64,000 bases of DNA from an uncultured Eubacteriales bacterium (GTDB lineage: Bacteria; Bacillota; Clostridia; Oscillospirales; CAG-272). The notes beneath the pieces are model-generated. The model did no database searches and was not told where the DNA came from. It saw only the letters and a list, made by a program, of their open reading frames with translations. Each line of letters opens with the position of its first letter. Within the stretch, counting starts at the first letter, position 1. Location of the stretch: assembly GCA_949299535.1 (NCBI GenBank), contig CASGAQ010000006.1, positions 1-64,000 of the forward strand, written 5' to 3'. This document shows positions 52,286 to 60,695 of the stretch, piece by piece. The translations under genes were made by a program, and so were the position numbers.

Positions 52286-52329
52286 CCCGAAGGCTATGCC
52301 GTAATAAATGAAATAATTAAATTGAGATA

Positions 52330-52386
52330 CAAGACCGCCTTGGGCACCTTCCTTACGGAGGGTACGCCGAAGGTGAGATTTTTTTA
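52330..52386 (+). repeat. Right boundary hairpin repeat of the redox cassette
   Basis: CACCTTC and GAAGGTG pair around CTTACGGAGGGTACGCC, followed by GATTTTTTT, so it can terminate plus-strand transcription from the flavin reductase side. It ends 3 nt before the spoIIIAH stop. It shares CTTCCTTACG and GAGATTTTTT with the element at 47228-47280, which is inverted relative to it. Confidence 0.55.
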
Positions 52387-52388
52387 TA

Positions 52389-53054
52389 TCATTTTTCCAT
52401 AACAGTTACGTTTTCGGGAAGGATTCCTGCCTGAAGATAAACGATCTCAAGAATCTGAGAAAGGTCATTAGGCTGTAAACCCTCGCTCTTTACGATAATA
52501 TTAGCCTTATCACCGTTTATAACGGCAACACATTCTTCAAATCCCTTTGCCTTGATAAGTGTTTCAATGTTGGATTCGTTTTCTATCACTTTAGCGATTG
52601 TAGCAATATCAAGAAGCGCCTGCTCTTTAGCGGTTTCAAGAGCATCTGCATCATCTACTACGCCCTGAAGTACTTCAAGAGCTTCATCGCGTGCGCGCTC
52701 GCGTTCAACAAGAGAAGCTGCGAAATAATCTTCTTCCGTATCGCCGCCCGTGCTAGTATTGCCACCGGATATATCGGTAACACCTGAAGGAGTTCCGTCC
52801 GTGTCTATTTGATCTGCGGGACCGCCGAAAAGTTTCCAGTTTACAAAAACAGCCGCACCTATTACAAGCACAGATAAAACTATTGCAAGATTGCGGATGC
52901 CGAACTTTCCGGCGCCTGTTTTAAAAGTATCGGCAGTGAAAATGCTTTTGAACTTAAAATCTTTCTTTTGTGTTTCAGGAAGTTCAAGAGCCGCTTCAGC
53001 TGCACCGTTCTCCGCTCCGTTTATTCTTTTTGCTGTTCTTTCTTCGTTTCTCAT
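52389..53054 (-). CDS. spoIIIAH: Stage III sporulation protein AH
   Basis: A 221-residue mother-cell protein whose extracytoplasmic domain binds SpoIIQ across the intermembrane space. One transmembrane helix (LAIVLSVLVIGAAVFVNW, about 55-72) precedes an acidic Gly/Ser/Thr linker and the ring-forming domain with ESNIETLIKAKGFEECVAVING. I start at 53054, with AAAGGAG 8 nt upstream; an in-frame extension to 53189 has no site. It is last in the operon. Confidence 0.92.
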   Translation of the reverse strand: MRNEERTAKRINGAENGAAEAALELPETQKKDFKFKSIFTADTFKTGAGKFGIRNLAIVLSVLVIGAAVFVNWKLFGGPADQIDTDGTPSGVTDISGGNTSTGGDTEEDYFAASLVERERARDEALEVLQGVVDDADALETAKEQALLDIATIAKVIENESNIETLIKAKGFEECVAVINGDKANIIVKSEGLQPNDLSQILEIVYLQAGILPENVTVMEK

Positions 53055-53083
53055 AATAAAAATCTCCTTTTTGCTTTTGTTTT

Positions 53084-53593
53084 TTATTTTGTTCCGACTA
53101 CACAAATACGGTTTTTTGAAAGTCCGAATGCAGTTGAAACGGAATTGATTATTTTTCTCTTGACCAGGTAATCGTCGCCTTCGGGACATACGATAGAAAC
53201 GCCTGTTATCTCCGGATAAACTTCTTTTGTAAGAACCAATTCATATACACCGCTTTCGTTTTTTACGGTTATGTATTCCTTGGAAACGTCTTCTCCGTTA
53301 AAATCTTCATTAGAAACATAAACATATTCCGTACCGCTTTCGGCACTCACTATCACGGAAACATCGGAACTTCCCGTAATCATTTCCGTCATGTTTCTAA
53401 TCTTATTCTCAATGTCCTCAATATATTCCATAGTTTGTAAAGAATTCTGAAGTTTTCCTTCTTCTTCTGAATAAGAGTTACGCCAAGGCAACGCATAGCC
53501 GAGAACCACGAGAATAACTCCGACAGCTCCGATAACAAGAAGCAATATGATTTTTTTTCTATCCGCTCCCGCAAAAATTTTCGGCATCTTCAT
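53084..53593 (-). CDS. spoIIIAG: Stage III sporulation protein AG
   Basis: A 169-residue protein with one N-terminal helix (IILLLVIGAVGVILVVLGYAL) and a ring-building domain that carries GSSDVSVIVSAESGTEYVYV and ITGVSIVCPEGDDYLVKRKI. It forms part of the feeding-tube channel. It overlaps spoIIIAF by 4 nt. Confidence 0.9.
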   Translation of the reverse strand: MKMPKIFAGADRKKIILLLVIGAVGVILVVLGYALPWRNSYSEEEGKLQNSLQTMEYIEDIENKIRNMTEMITGSSDVSVIVSAESGTEYVYVSNEDFNGEDVSKEYITVKNESGVYELVLTKEVYPEITGVSIVCPEGDDYLVKRKIINSVSTAFGLSKNRICVVGTK

Positions 53594-54081
53594 CCCCCCT
53601 TTTTTATAATATTTATATTTACCGTTTGCAAAAATAATTCCGAAAGATAATCTTTTATATCGTCTTTACAGCTTGTATCGGAAAGAAATATCGTAATATC
53701 GGTGATTTTTACGGCGGTAATATCGGTACTGTCAATAGTCGCAACAACATAGACGTCCTCCTTCGTAAAATTGAAATTTAAAACGATAAGCTCCTCCACT
53801 TCTTCTTCAATGTTCTTCTTAGCAGTAAGAGCGACATCTGCATATACTTCTTTTGATAAGTCTTGCGATTCTTTTATCGTTTCCGATTCGATATTTTCAA
53901 GATATTCCGGAAGTCTTTCCGAAATCGAAAAGACAGGAGATATCAAGGACGCGACAACACATAGCGAAACAATAAACTTTATATATTTTTTCACATTGCC
54001 TTCGGGAGATATAAGCATAACTATCCCTCCGGCGATCGCCACGATACAAAAACTTCTTATAAGATCAGAAAGACCATTCAT
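53590..54081 (-). CDS. spoIIIAF: Stage III sporulation protein AF
   Basis: A 163-residue protein, two N-terminal helices (FCIVAIAGGIVMLISP and YIKFIVSLCVVASLISPVF) and a soluble C-terminal domain. It is divergent in sequence, as is usual for this family; identity rests mainly on its place between spoIIIAE and spoIIIAG and on length and topology. Confidence 0.85.
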   Translation of the reverse strand: MNGLSDLIRSFCIVAIAGGIVMLISPEGNVKKYIKFIVSLCVVASLISPVFSISERLPEYLENIESETIKESQDLSKEVYADVALTAKKNIEEEVEELIVLNFNFTKEDVYVVATIDSTDITAVKITDITIFLSDTSCKDDIKDYLSELFLQTVNINIIKKGG

Positions 54082-55199
54082 TTAACAGCACCTCCGCCTG
54101 AAAAAGAAGCCGCTGTAAGCGCAATTATAAAAAAGACAGCTATGCTCGCCATTATCGCTATCAAAAATCCGGTTATTTCAGATATTTCCGAAAAAAATGA
54201 GTTTTCTTTTTTTAATGAAAAAGCGGCGCATACGGCGCCGACAGCGTCGAACATGATCTTCCATATGATGAGTTTCAGTACAGGCAATGCAAACATGACG
54301 CATATAACGACAGCGCCTGCGATACCCGTCGCAGACTTTACCATGCTCACAGAGGACGCTACGGTAGTTACGGCATCGGACAGCGCGCCGCCTATAATCG
54401 GGATAGCGTTACCGAGAACAAATTTAACGCCTTTCACCGCGGCGGTATCCGCGCTTTTCGCTATAACGCTCTGAAAAGTTATAACGCAAGTAAGAATAAG
54501 CATAACCGCAGACAGAATATATGTAATTACCGTTTTTATAAGTTTGTAAAAACCCGATATGTCCACTTCCCCGCAAACTTTTGAAGTGACGGAAATACAC
54601 ATCAGAGCCGAAATAAGGGGCAAGACAGCAGCAGAACAAACAGCTTGCAAAAAAGTTACCACCGCCGACAAAACACTTCCGAACACGGCGGAGGAAGTCA
54701 CCTCTCCTCCTGTGAGCATGAGAGCAGATAATGCAGGAATAATAATGCTCATAAAAGAACTTACCTGTTCCGTAAAAGTAATAAAATCATCAAACAGATT
54801 TTCTATAAACGACAAAGTCGCCGCAGAAATACACATTACAGAAACAAATTCCAACATAAATCCAACTGCATTAGACGAAACACTCTCCCTCAGCGCGCGC
54901 AGTACTGCGGCTATCACGCAAAGTCCTAAAAGCAATAGAAATGCGGACATGGCTTCCGGAAAAACGGCGGCAATTATGGAGCAGACCGTTTTTATAACGC
55001 CGTTTATAGTAAAAACTTCAAAAAATTTCTCACTTGAAGAATCGAAGATCTCCTCCGGAATATATTCCGCTATATCTTCCGGGATATCAGCACTGTCAAT
55101 TACGGAAGAAGGCTCGTCTTTATTTTCCGCGGCGGAGACAGGCGAAAACGAGAAAAACATGATAATTACAAACAAAACAAAAAAAATCTTTTTTCTCAT
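54078..55199 (-). CDS. spoIIIAE: Stage III sporulation protein AE
   Basis: A 373-residue polytopic protein with a signal-like N-terminus (KKIFFVLFVIIMFFSFSPVSAA), an extracytoplasmic stretch and about seven to eight helices. The family core is visible in GAVKGVKFVLGNAIPIIGGALSDA-like residues near 250-280. It acts in the engulfment-stage secretion-like complex. It overlaps both neighbours by 4 nt. Confidence 0.92.
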   Translation of the reverse strand: MRKKIFFVLFVIIMFFSFSPVSAAENKDEPSSVIDSADIPEDIAEYIPEEIFDSSSEKFFEVFTINGVIKTVCSIIAAVFPEAMSAFLLLLGLCVIAAVLRALRESVSSNAVGFMLEFVSVMCISAATLSFIENLFDDFITFTEQVSSFMSIIIPALSALMLTGGEVTSSAVFGSVLSAVVTFLQAVCSAAVLPLISALMCISVTSKVCGEVDISGFYKLIKTVITYILSAVMLILTCVITFQSVIAKSADTAAVKGVKFVLGNAIPIIGGALSDAVTTVASSVSMVKSATGIAGAVVICVMFALPVLKLIIWKIMFDAVGAVCAAFSLKKENSFFSEISEITGFLIAIMASIAVFFIIALTAASFSGGGAVK

Positions 55200-55582
55200 T
55201 TCAGCACCTCGAAAGCAAAAGAAAGCAAGCTTTCAACGATCGGCAGCGACAGAAGCATAATGGAGGCTTTCGCGGCAAATTCTACCTTTGCCGCAATGGC
55301 GTTTTCGCCGCAGTCTCGACAAATATCAGCTGCACTTTCTGAAATTACAGCTATGCCGAGAGCTTTTAGTATCGTTTCTATATATACCGCAAACTCTGTC
55401 TGTTCTGTTATCTCATAAATAAATTTTATAACCGGATAGAGCAGCGCTATGGAAGCCCCTAAAATCACAAGACCCGTGGCGGCGCTTACAAAACCCGAAA
55501 GTTCGTTTTTGGTACCGCGAATCACGCTCACGCAAATAAGACCGATAAGCGCAATACCGCATATCTTTATTATCGTGCTCAA
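55196..55582 (-). CDS. spoIIIAD: Stage III sporulation protein AD
   Basis: A 128-residue membrane protein with four helices, including LIGLICVSVIRGTKNELSGFVS and ASIALLYPVIKFIYEI. Length and order match the family. It overlaps spoIIIAC by 4 nt. Confidence 0.92.
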   Translation of the reverse strand: MSTIIKICGIALIGLICVSVIRGTKNELSGFVSAATGLVILGASIALLYPVIKFIYEITEQTEFAVYIETILKALGIAVISESAADICRDCGENAIAAKVEFAAKASIMLLSLPIVESLLSFAFEVLK

Positions 55583-55773
55583 AGTCCAAACACGCTCTTT
55601 ACGGTATCAAATAAGCCGCCCAGCTCGTTTACCAACATCAGCAGAACTATGATTATGCCCGCCACAGACACAAGCATAGCCTGCTCGTCGCGCCCTGATT
55701 TGGCAAGTACTTGATATGCCGCAGTAACCAGCAATCCTATTCCCGCAACTTTTAGAATAAGTTCAATATTCAT
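55579..55773 (-). CDS. spoIIIAC: Stage III sporulation protein AC
   Basis: A 64-residue protein with two helices (LILKVAGIGLLVTAAYQVL and AMLVSVAGIIIVLLMLV) joined by AKSGRDEQ, the typical SpoIIIAC layout. Confidence 0.93.
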   Translation of the reverse strand: MNIELILKVAGIGLLVTAAYQVLAKSGRDEQAMLVSVAGIIIVLLMLVNELGGLFDTVKSVFGL

Positions 55774-55787
55774 ATTTTCACCTTCAT

Positions 55788-56291
55788 TTATATTATCAAT
55801 ATCGCCGCAAGCGCGCCTGCCGTCATGCCGAGAGTTCGGTACAGCTTAATGTTTTTGGCTGTTTCCGATTTCTGTTTTATTATCTCGTTTTTCATTTCGG
55901 AAATATAATAGTCAAAATTATTTGTTTGTATCTGCCCGTTTGTTTTACCTACACATTCGCCGAATCCCAGTATAATGGCGGTTTGTTTTTCCGAAAGATG
56001 AAATCTGCTTTCAGAACTTTTAAACGACGTTTTCCAAACATCGCAATAAATCTCATCGTCTTCGTGAGAACGCAATGCAGGCAAAAAACCTGTTTCTTCA
56101 AGCAATTTATTTGAAAAATTTCGGTATATTATTTTCGTCGGCATAAGAAAGTAGTTTACTTGATTTTTTACATATTCAAAAAGTTCAAAAAACGCTTCAC
56201 ATTCCGCGAGTTTTTTTCTCTCTACACCACCTCTGAATATCCCAATAAGCGAAAAAAAGGCAAAGATAAACGCCGCGCCCAAAACTTTCAT
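55788..56291 (-). CDS. spoIIIAB: Stage III sporulation protein AB
   Basis: A 167-residue protein with helices at both ends (LGAAFIFAFFSLIGIFRGG and TLGMTAGALAAILII) around a helical soluble part with AIILGFGECVGKTNGQIQ. It is distantly related to type II secretion GspF and pairs with the ATPase SpoIIIAA, which it overlaps by 4 nt. Confidence 0.9.
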   Translation of the reverse strand: MKVLGAAFIFAFFSLIGIFRGGVERKKLAECEAFFELFEYVKNQVNYFLMPTKIIYRNFSNKLLEETGFLPALRSHEDDEIYCDVWKTSFKSSESRFHLSEKQTAIILGFGECVGKTNGQIQTNNFDYYISEMKNEIIKQKSETAKNIKLYRTLGMTAGALAAILII

Positions 56292-57190
56292 GACACCCTC
56301 CGTTTTGTGTCTTCTATTTCAAATTCGATTTTTTCGCTCTCATGTGAGCGTGATAATCCTATATAATATCTAAAAATTCCTCCGTCGTGAAGTATTCTTA
56401 TATTCTGCCTCATCAAAAGAGAAGAAAGATCATTTGCGTGCGCCGTGGCTATAAGAGGCACGCCGCTGTTCTGAGCCTGCAATATGGCGGAAGCTTCATC
56501 TATACCGCCTATCTCGTCACAGATGATCACCTCGGGAGAAAGCGTTCGCGTGGCTATCTCTATTCCCACGCTTTTCGGATATCCGTCTAAAAAATCACAG
56601 AGAGAATGAGAAAAAATATCGCTCATGTATATCTCGCTTCTGCTGTCTACGACGCATACCCTCTTTTTATAAGCTCCGGAAGAGAGATTTTTTGCTACAT
56701 CGCGCAGAAGCGTTGTTTTTCCGACACCCGGCGGAGAATAAATAAGTGCGCTCTGCACTTTTCCGCGCGAGAAAAGAACAGGCATTATACCGTCGGACAC
56801 CGATCTTACGATATGCGGCACGCGCACACATATAGAAGTCACATCTCTAAGATTCAAGATGTTTTTACCATCGGAATGAGCATGCCCGCATACACCTATG
56901 CGAGCGCCGTTTGCAAGAGTGATATATCCCTCATTCATAGTCTGAGCGTACGTATGTACGGATTCTTCACACAGATTTGCCAATAGAGTACGCATTTCAA
57001 GTTCTGAAAAAATCAGCTCCCTGCCGTTGAATATACATATATTCCTTCCGGCATATGTCAAAGAAAACGGAGCGTTTGTCCTGAATCTCAGTTCCGTTAC
57101 CAATTCAATATCGTGCATGGATAAAAACTCAAAGATATCATGCCGTCCGCGCTCCGGCAGACAAGCTATAACTTTTTCTATCAAATTCAA
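56288..57190 (-). CDS. spoIIIAA: Stage III sporulation protein AA (ATPase)
   Basis: A 300-residue AAA-type ATPase related to secretion ATPases. Walker A is YSPPGVGKTTLLRDVA (about 151-166) and Walker B is PEVIICDEIGG (about 216-226). The N-terminal part, with ELRFRTNAPFSL and ANGARIGVCG, is typical. It leads the spoIIIA operon; the following genes overlap or nearly overlap, so all eight are one transcript, normally under sigma-E in the mother cell. Confidence 0.95.
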   Translation of the reverse strand: MNLIEKVIACLPERGRHDIFEFLSMHDIELVTELRFRTNAPFSLTYAGRNICIFNGRELIFSELEMRTLLANLCEESVHTYAQTMNEGYITLANGARIGVCGHAHSDGKNILNLRDVTSICVRVPHIVRSVSDGIMPVLFSRGKVQSALIYSPPGVGKTTLLRDVAKNLSSGAYKKRVCVVDSRSEIYMSDIFSHSLCDFLDGYPKSVGIEIATRTLSPEVIICDEIGGIDEASAILQAQNSGVPLIATAHANDLSSLLMRQNIRILHDGGIFRYYIGLSRSHESEKIEFEIEDTKRRVS

Positions 57191-57225
57191 TATATCGCCG
57201 TCCTTTCTTTTTCATGACACTATAT

Positions 57226-57253
57226 TTATATTGACTTGTCCTTTGCAATATGC
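57226..57253 (-). promoter_or_regulatory. Possible sigma-E promoter of spoIIIA
   Basis: On the minus strand GCATATT (57247-57253), a 13-bp spacer and CAATATAA (57226-57233) partly match the sigma-E pattern (xxATATT, CATACAxT). The -10 match is imperfect. Confidence 0.4.
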
Positions 57254-57259
57254 AAAAAA

Positions 57260-57294
57260 AAGTCATAACCGCATATAAAAAGCGGCTATGACTT
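57260..57294 (-). terminator. Terminator between the HAD gene and spoIIIAA
   Basis: AAGTCATA(A)CCGC (57260-57272) pairs with GCGG(C)TATGACTT (57282-57294); the minus strand continues TTTTTTTGC. It isolates spoIIIA from the upstream gene. Confidence 0.75.
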
Positions 57295-57309
57295 AAAATC
57301 ATATTAAAT

Positions 57310-58014
57310 TCAGAGATTTTCAATATAATCAGAAAGCTCTTTGAATCCACCCTGAGGATATTCGGATATATCCTTTTTTTTGGAATTTATCAGGCAATCG
57401 GTAAGCAAGAATACTTTCATGCCCATCTCTCTTGCGACCATATCCTCGGAAACGTCGTTTCCGACCATCAGACATTCTTCCGGGCGGCGTTCCAGTTTAT
57501 CCAGTATTTCTTTATAATATTCAAGCTTGGGTTTGCAACGGTGAGAATTTTCATAAGTAGTATATATCGCAAAATCAGTCGGCAAAAGTCCTGCCCATTT
57601 TATTCTCTGCTCTGTTGCGACAGACGGGAAAACGGGATTTGTAGCAAGCGTCACTCTGTATCCCTTATCTTTCAAATCATAAACGGTTCGGGAAGCATCG
57701 GGATTAAATCCGCAGACCTTTTGAACTTTTGCAAAATCCTTTTCATAATATTCCGTAAAAATATGTTTGTCCTGAGAAACTCTTTCCCCGAATATCTCCT
57801 CAAAAGTTTCCCACCATATCTGTTCGTTCAATTTATCGGTGTCATTTCTTACCATGGCATGGACTCCGGTCCAAATAGCGTCCGTCAATTTCTGAGGCTC
57901 ATAGCCGTAAGGCTCCATTTTTTCGGCAAGACCGCCGAAGTAGGCATTTATAAATGCCTTGGGTTCAAACGGCAAAAGCGTGCCGTCCAAATCAAACAAA
58001 ATATCTTTGATCAT
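57310..58014 (-). CDS. HAD-family hydrolase
   Basis: A 234-residue haloacid dehalogenase-like protein of subfamily I (helical cap). Motifs are ILFDLDGTLLPFEPKAF (nucleophile Asp8, Asp10), LATNPVFP, the lysine in HRCKPKLEYY and CLMVGNDVSEDMVAREMG. It is probably a small-molecule phosphatase. No clear ribosome binding site precedes the ATG (AAGAGTTGTT lies 5 nt upstream). Confidence 0.88.
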   Translation of the reverse strand: MIKDILFDLDGTLLPFEPKAFINAYFGGLAEKMEPYGYEPQKLTDAIWTGVHAMVRNDTDKLNEQIWWETFEEIFGERVSQDKHIFTEYYEKDFAKVQKVCGFNPDASRTVYDLKDKGYRVTLATNPVFPSVATEQRIKWAGLLPTDFAIYTTYENSHRCKPKLEYYKEILDKLERRPEECLMVGNDVSEDMVAREMGMKVFLLTDCLINSKKKDISEYPQGGFKELSDYIENL

Positions 58015-58251
58015 AATAACAACTCTTTACAATAAAATAATTTTAATATATTTAATTATACTTTTTTGTACGTTGAAAGTCAATATTTATTCTTCTATTA
58101 TATTTTATTGTTTTGCTGTCGTTTAGATTGATTTTAAAGTGAAATCTGTTGATTTTTATTTTTTGCATAAATCATTCATACAGTCATTGATTTTTTTCTG
58201 CTTTGAGTTATAATATTTATGTATCATTTACGAAAGGGTCAAAATCTAAAT

Positions 58252-59292
58252 ATGAAGATATATGAATGTAAAGATTCTCCTATAAAAGTGTTCGGACTTA
58301 TGAACTTCTATAAAAACGGAAGCCTCAGGCGTCTGCCGGAGGAGATTATGGAAAAGTTTCCTCAGCTCTGTCAGTTAGGCAACAGAAGCACAGGCGGTAG
58401 AATATGTTTCCGCACAAACACAAAAAAATTATATATAAAGCTCGTTTTAAAAACATTTATACGTGACCATGCCATTCCTCAGATAGGTTCTTCCGGACTT
58501 AATATATTCGCAGGCGACAGAAAAAAAGGTTTGTTTATAGGAAATGTATTCCCCACCGGAAACAAAGGCACAGATCCTCTCGTCACGGGAACCACACTTG
58601 AACTTGACGGCACTATGCAGGATATTACAATGTTCATGCCGAAAAATGAAGAAGTAGAAAATGTCTTTATAGGTATAGATGACGATTCCGATATCGAAGA
58701 ACCTACTCCTTATGAAAATAAAAAACCCGTTATTTTTTATGGTTCTTCCAGTACCGAGGGAGGTTGTGCAGGCCGTACGGGAAACGCATACACCGCTTTT
58801 CTTTCACGCTGGCTCAATATGGATTACATAAATTTCGGATTTTCCGGAAGCGCAAAAGGAGAACCCGAAATGGCTGAATTTATATCAAATCTTCCGATGA
58901 GTGTTTTTGTTTATGACTACGACTACAATGCGCCCGATGTGCAACACCTTGCCAATACTCATGAACCGTTTTTCAAAACGATACGAGAAAAAAATCCCGA
59001 TCTGCCTATAATCATGCTCTCTCGCCCTAATTATGCGTGCAATGTCGAGGACAGTGAAAAAAGGATATCGGTCATAAAAAACACATATGAAAACGCAGTT
59101 AATAACGGCGATAAAAACGTATATTTCATTTCAGGCAAGACTTTCTTTGAAGAAGCAGATGTTTTTGCCTGCACGATAGACAGAATACATCCAAACGATC
59201 TTGGCTGCTATCTTATGGCAAAAGAGATATATAAAACTCTTGCTCCCGTATTCCGTAAAACGGTCGACACAGAAAATCGTGAAAACAACTAA
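58252..59292 (+). CDS. SGNH/GDSL-type hydrolase with N-terminal carbohydrate-like domain
   Basis: A 346-residue protein. Residues ~1-150 form a beta-rich module (CQLGNRSTGGRICFRTNTKK region), and residues ~155-345 an SGNH hydrolase: block I FYGSSSTEGG (nucleophile Ser), block II Gly in INFGFSGSAKG, and block V DRIHPND (catalytic Asp and His). It is probably a deacetylase or esterase acting on a carbohydrate. The start at 58252 is preferred; a codon at 58219 lies directly after a TATAAT box and lacks a ribosome binding site. Confidence 0.82.
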   Translation: MKIYECKDSPIKVFGLMNFYKNGSLRRLPEEIMEKFPQLCQLGNRSTGGRICFRTNTKKLYIKLVLKTFIRDHAIPQIGSSGLNIFAGDRKKGLFIGNVFPTGNKGTDPLVTGTTLELDGTMQDITMFMPKNEEVENVFIGIDDDSDIEEPTPYENKKPVIFYGSSSTEGGCAGRTGNAYTAFLSRWLNMDYINFGFSGSAKGEPEMAEFISNLPMSVFVYDYDYNAPDVQHLANTHEPFFKTIREKNPDLPIIMLSRPNYACNVEDSEKRISVIKNTYENAVNNGDKNVYFISGKTFFEEADVFACTIDRIHPNDLGCYLMAKEIYKTLAPVFRKTVDTENRENN

Positions 59293-59318
59293 AAAACTGC
59301 AAATGGACGGACTAAACT

Positions 59319-60080
59319 ATGAAGTACTTAATTTTTCTTGATATCGACGGGACGATATATTCCGGCGACGGCAAAATTCATCCATATACCACATATAATA
59401 TACGCGAAGCTCAAAAACAAGGCCATATGGTATTTATAAATACGGGACGTTCTTTCGATGTCATCCCCAAAAAGGTTTTAGAAGAAGTAATACCCACAGG
59501 TATAGTCGCCGCTCTAGGCGCTTGGATAAGTGTCAACAATGAAGTTTTGATTTCTGCAGCAGTACCGAAAGAAAGCACTCTGCTCGCAATGGAGATCGCC
59601 GACAAATTCGACAATATGGTAATTATAGAAGGTGAAAACAACAGCGCGAGTTACCACGGCGTCTGCTATCTCGGCGAAGATCATGAACTTTCAAAACCGG
59701 AAGAGCTTTTTGAACGATATCCCGACATAAGAGTTTCGAAATTTACATACAAATATCCTCTTACTGAGGAGGCTGTTAAAATATTGCAGCCTCACTTTGA
59801 AATATTTAACCACCCCACATACGCAGAAATAGGACTTCACGGTTACAGCAAAGCAACGGGCATGGAATTTTTGCGTCAGCGTTTCGGAATCGATAAAGAT
59901 CATGTTATAGCCATGGGCGACAGCGATAATGATACTCTTATGCTCAAAGCAGCAGGAATCTCCGTAGTAATGGGAAACGGTCATCCCGACGTAAAGAAGA
60001 TCGCAGATTTTATTTCCATCAACTGCGAGTACGGCGGCGTAGGCTATGCCATAAGAAAAATTGTTTTGGATAAAAAATAA
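59319..60080 (+). CDS. Cof-type HAD phosphatase
   Basis: A 253-residue HAD protein of the Cof/IIB class. Motif I is FLDIDGTIYSGDG (Asp8, Asp10), motif II is INTGRSF, the lysine lies in HGYSKATGMEFL, and motif IV is MGDSDNDTLMLKAAG. It dephosphorylates a sugar phosphate or similar. It starts 26 nt after the SGNH gene and may form an operon with it. Confidence 0.9.
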   Translation: MKYLIFLDIDGTIYSGDGKIHPYTTYNIREAQKQGHMVFINTGRSFDVIPKKVLEEVIPTGIVAALGAWISVNNEVLISAAVPKESTLLAMEIADKFDNMVIIEGENNSASYHGVCYLGEDHELSKPEELFERYPDIRVSKFTYKYPLTEEAVKILQPHFEIFNHPTYAEIGLHGYSKATGMEFLRQRFGIDKDHVIAMGDSDNDTLMLKAAGISVVMGNGHPDVKKIADFISINCEYGGVGYAIRKIVLDKK

Positions 60081-60109
60081 TAGAAACAAAATTTGCGGGA
60101 GGATAAGCA

Positions 60110-60316
60110 ATGTACAGATACGAATATGAAACAGTAAATTATGATTTTGACGGTTGGGGTTTGGGTTCAGGTAATATTTATAGCATCGAAGATTACCGTT
60201 CGATTATCAACGAACGTGCAAAAAACGGTTGGAAGTATATCGGATGTATACCTACAAAACAACGTGGAACAGGACATACACAAGAAATGGATTTGATTTT
60301 TGAAAAAGAAGTGTAA
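60110..60316 (+). CDS. DUF4177 protein
   Basis: A 68-residue protein with the DUF4177 pattern: YRYEYETVNYDFDGWG, then YRSIINERAKNGWKYIGCIPT and a final MDLIFEKEV strand. GGGAGGA lies before the ATG. The function of the family is unknown. Confidence 0.8.
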   Translation: MYRYEYETVNYDFDGWGLGSGNIYSIEDYRSIINERAKNGWKYIGCIPTKQRGTGHTQEMDLIFEKEV

Positions 60317-60371
60317 AACAGTTAAAATTTCATTCGGCGGCAGCGGAGAAATTCGTTGTCGCCATATCTGC

Positions 60372-60451
60372 ATCATAACACCGGCTGAACCGAATGTCAA
60401 GGACGGCCGTTCATCTTGACAATTGACATTCGGCGAAGACTGTGTTAATCC
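60372..60451. promoter_or_regulatory. Divergent promoter-like inverted repeat
   Basis: CCGAATGTCAA (60390-60400) and TTGACATTCGG (60423-60433) form a perfect 11-bp inverted repeat, and similarity continues outward to GTGTTA. The left arm read on the minus strand is TTGACA, 17 bp, TATGAT (60400 to 60372). The right arm has TTGACA with a weak TAATCC box (60446-60451). Otherwise the 379-bp gap 60317-60695 holds the valS promoter and no gene. Confidence 0.45.
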
Positions 60452-60480
60452 GGTCAAAGTTGACGCCACGAGAAAAATGC

Positions 60481-60509
60481 TTGACACAAATGGATAATAT
60501 TGATATACT
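60481..60509 (+). promoter_or_regulatory. Promoter of valS
   Basis: TTGACA (60481-60486), a 17-bp spacer and TATACT (60504-60509). It leaves a leader of about 180 nt without a recognisable T-box. Confidence 0.75.
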
Positions 60510-60695
60510 TATTTTAATATAGTTTATATTATATTTATAATTATTGTAGACCATTCTAAAAATCTCTGCTTTTTAATATTAAGAACATCATACGGTACAA
60601 GTATATAAAAATACTCTCTGCTTTATGACCTTAAAAAAAGCCGAAACAAGCAAAAAAACAAGTAAGATATTAAATTATTTCAGGAAGTATAAACA

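Noticed and set aside
60167..60487. Minus-strand protein gene between DUF4177 and valS
   Set aside because: The frame runs antisense to DUF4177 and through the inverted repeat, has no ribosome binding site and reads like noncoding DNA.
60510..60695. T-box riboswitch in the valS leader
   Set aside because: The leader is about the right place, but I see no antiterminator consensus (AGGGTGG-type) and no terminator before valS.
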